A DNA stretch of 5,168 bases, taken from positions 1 through 5,168 of the forward strand of contig CATPCA010000185.1 in NCBI GenBank assembly GCA_955652545.1. Direction: 5' to 3'. Positions 1 to 5,168 of this stretch are shown here, piece after piece. Under the pieces are notes generated by a model. The model did no database searches and was not told where the DNA came from. It was given only the letters and a program-made list of their open reading frames with translations. The first letter of the stretch is position 1; every line of letters starts with the position of its first letter. Source of the stretch: Candidatus Dormiibacterota bacterium (GTDB lineage Bacteria; Chloroflexota; Dormibacteria; UBA8260). The position numbers were made by a program, and so were the translations under genes.

Positions 1-203
1 CCGTGTACACCGAGCTGCTCGCGGTCAAGCGCGAGCTCGTCGGGGTGTCGGAGGCGCACCTGCCCGACATGCAGGAGGAGGCGCGCCAGGAGGTGGCGTC
101 GACCGATCTGGTGGTGCTCGACGCCGAGATGAAGCGCTTCTCGCGCCGGCTCGAGTTCTGGCGCCAGCGCTGTCTCGACCTGGGTGGAACGCCGCAGGCC
201 TGA
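1..203 (+). CDS. C-terminal end of an unrecognised protein (5' partial)
   Basis: The frame is open from the left edge of the window to a TGA at 201-203 and gives about 66 visible residues. A GTG at position 3 is in frame, but there is no room to see a ribosome site, so the true start probably lies outside the window. The visible part is charged and probably helical, with many Glu and Arg residues. It ends in a basic, aromatic stretch ([19 protein letters not shown]) and has no membrane segment or signal peptide. I do not recognise the family and assign no function. The gene runs convergently toward the SDR gene, whose stop codon is only 4 nt away, so there is no room for a separate terminator between them. 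That it is a real gene is likely but rests only on the open frame, the compact junction and a protein-like composition. Confidence 0.55.
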   Translation, partial: VYTELLAVKRELVGVSEAHLPDMQEEARQEVASTDLVVLDAEMKRFSRRLEFWRQRCLDLGGTPQA

Positions 204-207
204 GCCA

Positions 208-991
208 TCACCGCGGCGCGAAGATGCCCCCGATGACGCGGCGAAGCGCGGTGCGCGGCACCAGGCGCACACCCTGCGCGAGGAACAGGTTGTGCGCTCC
301 CGGCACGCAAATGGCGTGGCCGCGGTCGAGCGCGCGAAGAGCGCTCCTGACCACCGCGTCCGAGCTCATCGGCAGCGACTTGTCGAACAGCGACTGAACG
401 CCGGCGACGTCGTCGAACTCCGTCCTGGTCGGTCCCGGGCACAGCGCCATCGCGCGGACCCCGGTGCCGTGCAACTCCTGCGCGACCGCCTCGGTGAAGT
501 GCAGGACGAACGCCTTGGTTGCCGCGTACGTCGCCATGTACGGGATGGGCTGGTACGCCGCGGTGCTGGCGACGTTGACCACCGCGCCCCGGCCGGCGAC
601 GACGTTGCCGGGCAGCACCGCGGCGGTGAGCTCGTGGAGCGCCACGACGTTCAGCTCGACCTCGGCCTGCTCCCGCTCGGCGTCGAGGTCGACGAAGCGA
701 CCGCGGGTTCCGAAGCCGGCATTGTTGACAAGCAGCCAGGGGCCCTTGGTGCGCAGCATCGCGACCACCGGACCGCCGCCCCGCGTCGTTTCGAGGTCGG
801 CCGTGCACCGACACCGTGACCTTGTGATCACGGCGCAGCGTCCTGGCGAGGGCGTGCAGCCGCTCCGAGCGTCGCGCCACCAGTGTGACGTCGTGGCCGC
901 GCGCGGCGAGCTGGCGCGCGAACTCCTCGCCGATGCCGCTCGACGCGCCGGTCACCAGCACGGGAACCGACGGCGGGACCGGTCGGGTCAC
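208..991 (-). CDS. Short-chain dehydrogenase/reductase (SDR), interrupted by a +1 frameshift
   Basis: This is a classical SDR oxidoreductase, an NAD(P)-dependent Rossmann-fold enzyme of the cytoplasm; its substrate cannot be told. Reading from GTG at 991, the N-terminus has the cofactor motif TGASSGIG (residues 14-21) and an ARR segment at 39-41 that may favour NADP. The frame then breaks near 799-805, where removing one G of the GG at 801-802 restores the family pattern ADL. The second part has NNAG (89-92) and the catalytic Ser142, Tyr155 and Lys159 (YAATK). Corrected length is 260 residues, normal for the family. The start is set by AAGGAG 6 nt upstream. Without correction, only 208-831 reads as a single frame and it lacks the cofactor motif. 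All catalytic residues survive, so either a sequencing error or a very recent pseudogene is possible. The gene is divergent from nuoA and convergent with the upstream fragment. Confidence 0.85.
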
Positions 992-997
992 TGACAG

Positions 998-1003
998 CTC
1001 CTT
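998..1003 (-). promoter_or_regulatory. Ribosome binding site of the SDR gene
   Basis: On the - strand the sequence AAGGAG lies 6 nt before GTG at 991. It decides the start, because this GTG opens directly into the Rossmann motif. An ATG at 1014 is out of frame and stops after eight codons. Confidence 0.75.
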
Positions 1004-1028
1004 CCTGATGCCATGGAACGCTGCGAGT

Positions 1029-1034
1029 AGGGTA
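1029..1034 (-). promoter_or_regulatory. Possible -10 box for the SDR gene
   Basis: On the - strand TACCCT fits the loose TAnnnT pattern of actinobacterial -10 boxes. It would start a message about 30 nt before the GTG at 991. I see no good -35 box, and a six-base match of this kind is weak evidence. Confidence 0.2.
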
Positions 1035-1091
1035 GGAGATGATCCGCGCGGCGCGCGCGGGGACGCTTGGGGGGGCGTCTCGCGGTCGCTT

Positions 1092-1100
1092 TGTTACGAT
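1092..1100 (+). promoter_or_regulatory. Probable extended -10 promoter of the nuo operon, giving a leaderless or near-leaderless message
   Basis: TGT-TACGAT is a TGn extended -10 motif followed by a TAnnnT hexamer (1095-1100). With usual spacing, transcription would begin at about 1106-1110, at or a few bases before the nuoA ATG at 1110. No purine-rich ribosome site lies in 1081-1109, which fits a leaderless start, a common arrangement in actinobacteria. A -35 box is not clear; the nearest TTGGGG (1067-1072) is spaced 22 nt away, which is too far to be convincing. Confidence 0.5.
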
Positions 1101-1109
1101 CTCGACACG

Positions 1110-1456
1110 ATGCTCTCGGACTTCGCGCCGATCCTCGTCTTCCTTGCCGTCTGCGTCGCATTTGGTGCTGGAGTCCAGGCGCTGGCCTCGTGGCTGGGGC
1201 CGCGCCGACCGAGCCCGGCAAAGGATCTTCCCTACGAATGCGGCATCGTCCCCGTGGAGAGCGCGCGCCGCCGATTCTCGGTGAGCTTCTACGTCACGGC
1301 GATGCTCTTCATCATCTTCGACGTCGAGTCGATCTTCCTGCTGCCCTGGGCGACGGTCGTCCGCCAGCTCAAGATCTTCGGCATCGTCGAGATGGGCATC
1401 TTCATCGCCGCGCTGCTCATCGGGCTCGTCTACGTGTGGGGCAAGGGAGCGCTGCG

Positions 1457-1466
<10 letters not shown>
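1110..1466 (+). CDS. nuoA: NADH-quinone oxidoreductase subunit A
   Basis: NuoA (the ND3 homologue) is a small membrane subunit of complex I. It lies where the membrane arm meets the quinone-binding module and couples quinone reduction to proton pumping. The 118-residue product has the usual length and three hydrophobic helices at about 5-29, 58-84 and 90-110. The signature loop PYECG (41-45) includes the conserved Cys44. The second helix carries FDVE (70-73), the acidic pair conserved in this family, and the third carries Glu94. The ATG at 1110 is the natural start because the first helix follows it directly; it has no ribosome site and sits about 10 nt after a -10 box. It is the first gene of the operon and its end overlaps nuoB by 10 nt, suggesting coupled translation. 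Identification is firm. Confidence 0.95.
1443..1449 (+). promoter_or_regulatory. Ribosome binding site of nuoB, inside nuoA
   Basis: AAGGGAG lies within the last codons of nuoA, 7 nt before the GTG at 1457. It favours this GTG over the in-frame TTG at 1463. Confidence 0.7.
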
Positions 1467-2026
<560 letters not shown>

Positions 2027-2031
2027 TCCCG

Positions 2032-2616
2032 GTGACCACGACCGCCGCCCCCACCGCTTCGGCACGTCCGTCCCGCGGGCGCCGTGCCGCGGACGTGCTC
2101 GCGCGGGAGATGCCCGAGGCCGTGGTCCGCGTGGTCGATGAGCACGGTGAGGTCACTGTGTACCTCGCTGCCGACCACCTGGTGCGTGCGATGAAGCTGC
2201 TGCGCGACGACGGCGCAGCGCTGTACAACCTGCCGCTGTTCGTCACCGCGGTCGACTGGCCCGATCGCGAGCCAGTAGCGCCGCGCTTCGACATCATCTA
2301 CCAGCTGCGCTCCATGCAGCACAACGACGAGTGCAGGGTGATCGTGCAGGTGCCCGAAGACGCGCCCCAGGTTCCCACCCTCGAGCGTGTGTTCGCCGGG
2401 ATGGACTGGCACGAGCGCGAGACATTCGACCTCTTCGGCATCGACTTCGTCGGCCACCACGACCTCCACCGGATCCTGCTCCCCGAGGACTGGGTCGGAC
2501 ACCCGCTGCGCAAGGACTACGTGAGCTTCGGCGAGCCGGTCGCGTTCACCCACAACCTGGAGTGGGCACTGCCCGCGGCCGAGCGGCCCCGCGACATGCC
2601 CGGGACAACTCGCTGA
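2032..2616 (+). CDS. nuoC: NADH-quinone oxidoreductase subunit C (30 kDa subunit)
   Basis: NuoC is a hydrophilic scaffold subunit of the connecting (Q) module of complex I, next to NuoB and NuoD, and has no cofactor of its own. The product is 194 residues. The diagnostic 30-kDa block runs from about 124 to 163: [16 protein letters not shown] is followed by a His-rich turn ([13 protein letters not shown]) and then HPLRKDY. The usual start of the domain, with VYLAADHL and the FDIIYQL strand, is at about 43-92. The first 20 residues are Thr/Ala/Arg-rich and variable. NuoC is a separate protein here, not fused to NuoD as in E. coli. GTG at 2032 is preferred because of GAGGG 8 nt upstream. The stop TGA overlaps the nuoD ATG by one base. 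Identification is firm. Confidence 0.95.
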   Translation: MTTTAAPTASARPSRGRRAADVLAREMPEAVVRVVDEHGEVTVYLAADHLVRAMKLLRDDGAALYNLPLFVTAVDWPDREPVAPRFDIIYQLRSMQHNDECRVIVQVPEDAPQVPTLERVFAGMDWHERETFDLFGIDFVGHHDLHRILLPEDWVGHPLRKDYVSFGEPVAFTHNLEWALPAAERPRDMPGTTR

Positions 2617-3911
2617 TGGCCGTGATGCCGCCGCTCGGCGGTCCGGGGGTGCCGACGCGCGACCCCGAGTCCGACAGGTTCGACCGCGGTCGCAACCTGC
2701 TCGGCGTCGATACCGCCAACGACGCCATCGACTTAGTCCAGCTCGACGACGACACCATGGAGCTGAACATGGGGCCGCAGCACCCCAGCACCCACGGAGT
2801 GCTCCGGCTGGTGCTGCAGCTCGACGGCGAGGTGGTACGGGAGTGCCGGCCCGACATCGGGTTCCTGCACACCGGCTTCGAGAAGTCGTTCGAGTCGCAC
2901 ACCTGGCAGCAGTGCATCCCGTTCACGGACCGGATGGACTACCTGGCACCGTTGTTCAACAACCTCGGCTTCTCGCTCGCCGCCGAGCGCCTCCTCGGCG
3001 TCGAGGTGCCGATGCGCGCCCAGTACCTGCGCGTGATCATGTGCGAGCTGACCCGCGTCGCCAGCCACTTCCTGTGGTATGGGACCACCGCGCTGGACCT
3101 CGGCGCGACGACCCCGTTCGTCTACGCGTGGCGCGAGCGCGAGAAGCTGCTCGACATCAACGAGCTGGTCAGCGGTGTGCGCATGCACACGTCGTTCATC
3201 CGCGTCGGCGGCCTGCTCGCCGATGTTCCCGACGAGTTCTACGCGCTGGTCAACGAAGTGGTGCGCACGTTCCCGAGGTTCATCGACGAGTACGAGCTGC
3301 TCATCACCAAGAACCCGATCTTCATGGAGCGCACCCGCGGCCTCGGCGTGCTCACCCCCGACGACGCCCTCGCCTACGGCGCCACCGGGCCGACGCTGCG
3401 CGGCAGCGGCATCCCCTACGACCTGCGCAAGGCGCAGCCCTACAGCGCGTACGACCACTTCGACTTCGACGTCCCGATCGGCAGTCACGGCGACGTCTAC
3501 GACCGCTACCTGGTGCGCATGCGCGAGGCGCGGGAATCGCTGCGCATCATCGGCCAGGCGATGGACAACCTGCCCGGCGGCCCGGTGAACACGAGCGACC
3601 GCAAGGTCGCCCTGCCTCCGCGCAACGAGATCAACACGTCGATGGAGTCGCTCATCCACCACTTCAAGCTGGTGACCGAGGGCTTCACTGTCCCCCGCGG
3701 ACAGGTGTACCAGGCAATCGAGTCCCCACGCGGCGAGCTCGGCTTCTACATCGTCAGCGACGGGCGCAACCGTCCCTACCGCTGCAAGGTGCGAGCGCCC
3801 TCGTTCAGCAACCTGAGCGCGCTCCCGCACATGGTCCATGACGAACTGATCGCGGATGTGGTGGCGGTGATTGGGTCGATCGATATCACGCTGGGGGACG
3901 TTGATCGATGA
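2616..3911 (+). CDS. nuoD: NADH-quinone oxidoreductase subunit D (49 kDa subunit)
   Basis: NuoD (49 kDa/Nqo4) forms most of the quinone-binding cavity together with NuoB. The 431-residue product is complete. It has the block GPQHPSTHG (53-61), where His60 matches the quinone-binding His38 of Thermus Nqo4, and MDYL, where Tyr109 matches Tyr87. Further blocks are FLHTGFEK (83-90), the central RVGGL motif, and the family-typical ending LGDVDR. The first 45 residues are an Asp-rich variable leader. The ATG at 2616 shares its A with the nuoC stop (TGATG), so translation is probably coupled; a weak GGGA lies 10 nt upstream. A second in-frame ATG at 2625 cannot be excluded. The last 15 or so codons use more GGG, ATT, GTT and GAT than the rest of the gene. 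It is followed by a 541-nt gap instead of directly by nuoE. Confidence 0.96.
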   Translation: MAVMPPLGGPGVPTRDPESDRFDRGRNLLGVDTANDAIDLVQLDDDTMELNMGPQHPSTHGVLRLVLQLDGEVVRECRPDIGFLHTGFEKSFESHTWQQCIPFTDRMDYLAPLFNNLGFSLAAERLLGVEVPMRAQYLRVIMCELTRVASHFLWYGTTALDLGATTPFVYAWREREKLLDINELVSGVRMHTSFIRVGGLLADVPDEFYALVNEVVRTFPRFIDEYELLITKNPIFMERTRGLGVLTPDDALAYGATGPTLRGSGIPYDLRKAQPYSAYDHFDFDVPIGSHGDVYDRYLVRMREARESLRIIGQAMDNLPGGPVNTSDRKVALPPRNEINTSMESLIHHFKLVTEGFTVPRGQVYQAIESPRGELGFYIVSDGRNRPYRCKVRAPSFSNLSALPHMVHDELIADVVAVIGSIDITLGDVDR

Positions 3912-3930
3912 GTTTTGCGGGGGCAGGTGC

Positions 3931-4075
3931 AGCTGCCTGGGGAGGGGACACAAGCGGCGCCTGCTCAGGCTTCGCAGCCGTTTGCGTCGCTCCAAAGTGG
4001 CCACCGGCGACTTCTCCGCTCCTTCGGCTGCTGCAGAATTCGCTGTCGCCGCTTGTGTCCCCTCCCCAGGCAGCT
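3931..4075 (-). repeat. Structured repeat element, copy 1, with perfect 29-nt inverted arms
   Basis: Positions 3931-3959 and 4047-4075 are perfect reverse complements of each other over 29 nt. Between them, almost exactly centred, lies the 78-nt core module (3966-4043). It is read on the - strand to align with copy 2. In that sense the core has helix P1 (7 bp; 4031-4025 with 3980-3974), a 10-nt loop side AAGGAGCGGA and helix P2 (9 positions, 8 paired including one G-U; 4014-4006 with 4002-3994). A GGT triloop caps P2, and the other loop side is GGAGCGACGCAAA. The element begins 20 nt after the nuoD stop. I found no obvious target-site duplication. It could be a structured RNA, a palindromic mobile element or an mRNA-processing hairpin; the family is not one I recognise. 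Confidence 0.8.
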
Positions 4076-4290
4076 CACGGACGGCTCTCCTCATTACGAG
4101 CTTTGTGGCTGGCTGAAGGGTGGCGGTCTCTGCGGCCATCGCTTTCGCGCGAGCGCCGTCGACACTACAGCGAAGGCCGGTCCTTCAACACCGTTGGCAG
4201 CGACGAGGAACGTCCGTCGACGAAGCCCCCGCTCCGCAGCGCCCACGTACCTACGCAATCTCGTAGAGGTGCACTCAGCGGACGGAGGGG

Positions 4291-4425
4291 ATTGGCTCCG
4301 GCACGTCTCCGCAGCGCGAGTTCTGCAGCGGGCGAAGGAGTGGAGTGCTCGCCGGTGGCGAGCACGCAGCGACGTAGGCGCCCGCGAAGCTTGTTTGAGC
4401 GGCAGGGAGATGTGCCGGAGACAAT
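4291..4425 (+). repeat. Structured repeat element, copy 2, opposite orientation to copy 1
   Basis: The core module is 4316-4393 and matches copy 1 at about 59 of 78 positions, without gaps, when copy 1 is read on the other strand. Helix P1 is GCGGGCG (4328-4334) with CGCCCGC (4379-4385). Helix P2 is GTGCTCGCC (4345-4353) with GGCGAGCAC (4357-4365) around the same GGT triloop. The loop sides are AAGGAGTGGA and GCAGCGACGTAGG, close to those of copy 1. Outside the core, 4291-4310 and 4406-4425 form inverted arms with 18 of 20 positions matching, and one of the two exceptions is a G-U pair. The arm sequences are unlike those of copy 1. The element ends 27 nt before the nuoE start, so it would lie in the nuoE leader. 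Confidence 0.75.
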
Positions 4426-4443
4426 ACCCGTCACTGCGATAGC

Positions 4444-4447
4444 GGAG
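4444..4447 (+). promoter_or_regulatory. Ribosome binding site of nuoE
   Basis: GGAG lies 5 nt before the ATG at 4453. nuoE therefore has its own ribosome site and is not translationally coupled to nuoD, which ends 541 nt earlier. Confidence 0.55.
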
Positions 4448-4452
4448 ACACC

Positions 4453-5168
4453 ATGCCTCTAGCTGCAGACACCGTCAGCGAGATCACTGCGCTCCGGGAT
4501 CGGTATCCGCATCCGCGCAGTGCGATCTTGCCGTGTCTTTGGGCGGTGCAGAACGAGTTGGGGTACCTGTCGCCTGAGGGGATGGCCGAGGTCGCTTCGA
4601 TTCTTGATCTCGCGCCGAGCGAGGTGCAGGCGGTCAGCACGTTCTACTCGATGTACTTCGACCGGCCGGCGGGGGAACACCACGTGATCATCTGCGTCAA
4701 CGTGAGCTGTGCTCTCCGCGGCGCCGACGCCATCGTCGAGCATGTCGAGCACCGGCTGGGCTGTCCCTCTGGGGGCACCACCGAGGACCGCAAGTTCACG
4801 TGGGAGAGCACGGTGGAGTGCCTCGGGGCGTGCGGCGGGGCGCCGGCGATGCAGGTCGACCATCACTTCCACGAGGACCTGACCCCCGAGCGCGTCGACG
4901 CGATCCTGGAGCGTCTGCGAGCCGAACCCGCGCCAACTGAGGGTAATGGCCACGCGCCCCGCCGCCGGCGAGGCGGCGGCGAGGCGGCTCCGCTCAGCGG
5001 GCCGCACCCGCCCGCGGGGGAGACGCCGCCGGTGACGACGGCCGAGGGACCGCCAGCCGACACCGGGATCGCCGCGCCGCCGGCAGCGGAGGCGGAGCCG
5101 ATCGCGGAGCACACCGAGATGCCGGGATCGCGCAGCAAGGGCACGGCGAGCGCCCGGGGCAGTCGCAG
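4453..5168 (+). CDS. nuoE: NADH-quinone oxidoreductase subunit E (24 kDa subunit), 3' partial
   Basis: NuoE (24 kDa/Nqo2) carries [2Fe-2S] cluster N1a in the NADH-input module and partners NuoF. The frame is open from ATG 4453 to the right edge, 238 visible residues with no stop. The N-terminal helical part includes AVQNELGYLSPE (31-42) and AVSTFYSMYFDRP (60-72). The thioredoxin-like domain has the four ligands as C-x4-C (Cys81, Cys86) and C-x3-C (Cys123, Cys127, in ECLGACGGAP). The recognisable domain ends near residue 157. After it comes a low-complexity tail of at least 80 residues rich in Pro, Ala, Gly and Glu, with an Arg cluster at 170-173; long tails of this kind occur in actinobacterial NuoE. 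The first 60 or so codons contain more CTT, GCT, TTG and GGG than the other nuo genes. The gene is separated from nuoD by an unusual 541-nt gap. Identification is firm. Confidence 0.93.
   Translation, partial: MPLAADTVSEITALRDRYPHPRSAILPCLWAVQNELGYLSPEGMAEVASILDLAPSEVQAVSTFYSMYFDRPAGEHHVIICVNVSCALRGADAIVEHVEHRLGCPSGGTTEDRKFTWESTVECLGACGGAPAMQVDHHFHEDLTPERVDAILERLRAEPAPTEGNGHAPRRRRGGGEAAPLSGPHPPAGETPPVTTAEGPPADTGIAAPPAAEAEPIAEHTEMPGSRSKGTASARGSR

Larger units (their letters stand above)
3912..4452 (+). other. 541-nt gap between nuoD and nuoE, holding two inverted structured repeats
   Basis: In most nuo operons nuoD and nuoE are adjacent or overlap, so a gap of this size is unusual. Frames are open here on the + strand, one from ATG at 3908 to TAG at 4462, but their products are Arg/Ser/Pro-rich, resemble no family I know, and look like by-products of GC-rich sequence. 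The gap holds two nested hairpin elements (3931-4075 and 4291-4425) that share a core module in opposite orientation. Between them, 4076-4290, I see only a weak hairpin at 4157-4222 and nothing gene-like. There is no T-run after any of the hairpins, so I do not call an intrinsic terminator. I see no convincing separate promoter for nuoE. Confidence 0.8.

Noticed and set aside
184..819. A long + strand frame opposite the SDR gene.
   Set aside because: The - strand frame carries clear SDR motifs, and the + strand product is an Arg/Ala/His-rich shadow.
3931..4075. A classical MITE or insertion-sequence remnant.
   Set aside because: No transposase fragment and no clear target duplication next to 3931 or 4075 is visible, and the arms of the two copies are unrelated. 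A mobile origin is still possible, but this class is not supported.
2733..4139. A 468-codon - strand frame opposite nuoD.
   Set aside because: It is antisense to the firmly identified nuoD. Its Val/Ala/Arg/His/Glu-rich composition is the usual shadow of a GC-rich gene, and it runs into the repeat.
4345..4425. Strong hairpins (for example the perfect 9-bp stem at 4345-4365) as intrinsic terminators before nuoE.
   Set aside because: No T-run follows any of the stems, and the P2 stem is better explained as part of the conserved module.
3931..4425. A CRISPR array, because of the repeated sequence.
   Set aside because: There are only two copies, they are in opposite orientation and diverged, and there is no regular spacing.
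3931..4425. Integron attC sites, which are also imperfect nested palindromes.
   Set aside because: I see no RYYYAAC/GTTRRRY core sites at the ends and no cassette-like gene between the copies.
3908..4462. A 184-codon + strand frame that begins with an ATG overlapping the nuoD stop and ends just inside nuoE.
   Set aside because: Its position is tempting, but the product is Arg/Ser/Pro-rich and without any recognisable domain. It lies over two hairpin elements whose differences follow base pairing rather than codons, and two other + strand frames over much of the same stretch are also open.
4459..5112. A 217-codon - strand frame opposite nuoE.
   Set aside because: nuoE on the + strand has all four [2Fe-2S] ligands; the antisense product is Arg-rich with no known motif.

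Overview
The window is high-GC bacterial DNA carrying the front part of a respiratory complex I (NADH:quinone oxidoreductase) operon on the + strand: nuoA, nuoB, nuoC, nuoD and, after a long gap, nuoE. GTG starts, a TAnnnT-type -10 box placed so that the nuoA message would be leaderless or nearly so, and a NuoE with a long Pro/Ala-rich C-terminal tail together suggest an actinobacterium. I cannot place it more finely from the sequence.

Layout. Positions 1-203 hold the C-terminal end of an unrecognised + strand gene. Only 4 nt away and convergent, 991-208 on the - strand encodes a classical short-chain dehydrogenase/reductase (SDR) that is interrupted by one +1 frameshift near 801. A 118-nt divergent intergenic region (992-1109) carries the SDR ribosome site on one strand and the probable nuoA promoter on the other. 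nuoA-nuoB-nuoC-nuoD (1110-3911) are tightly packed: nuoA/nuoB overlap by 10 nt, nuoB/nuoC are 5 nt apart, and nuoC/nuoD share one base (TGATG). This looks like a translationally coupled unit. nuoD is followed by an unusual 541-nt gap with no convincing gene, and then nuoE (4453 onward), which runs off the right edge.

Function. NuoA is a membrane subunit at the quinone-entry region. NuoB carries cluster N2. NuoC and NuoD complete the connecting (Q) module with the quinone-binding His/Tyr pair. NuoE carries the [2Fe-2S] cluster N1a of the NADH-input module. All the diagnostic residues checked are present, so the complex should be functional as far as it is visible.

The most interesting part is the nuoD-nuoE gap. 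It contains two diverged copies, in opposite orientation, of a 78-nt module (about three quarters identical by hand count). Each copy is nested inside its own pair of inverted arms: 29 nt perfect for copy 1, and 20 nt with 18 matches for copy 2. The module folds into two helices. Twelve of the 19 differences between the copies fall in these helices, none of them breaks a pair, and five pairs change on both sides. The arms are unrelated in sequence between copies but are complementary within each copy. This is the pattern of a selected structure (a structured RNA or a palindromic mobile element) rather than of a protein gene. I do not recognise it as a known family.
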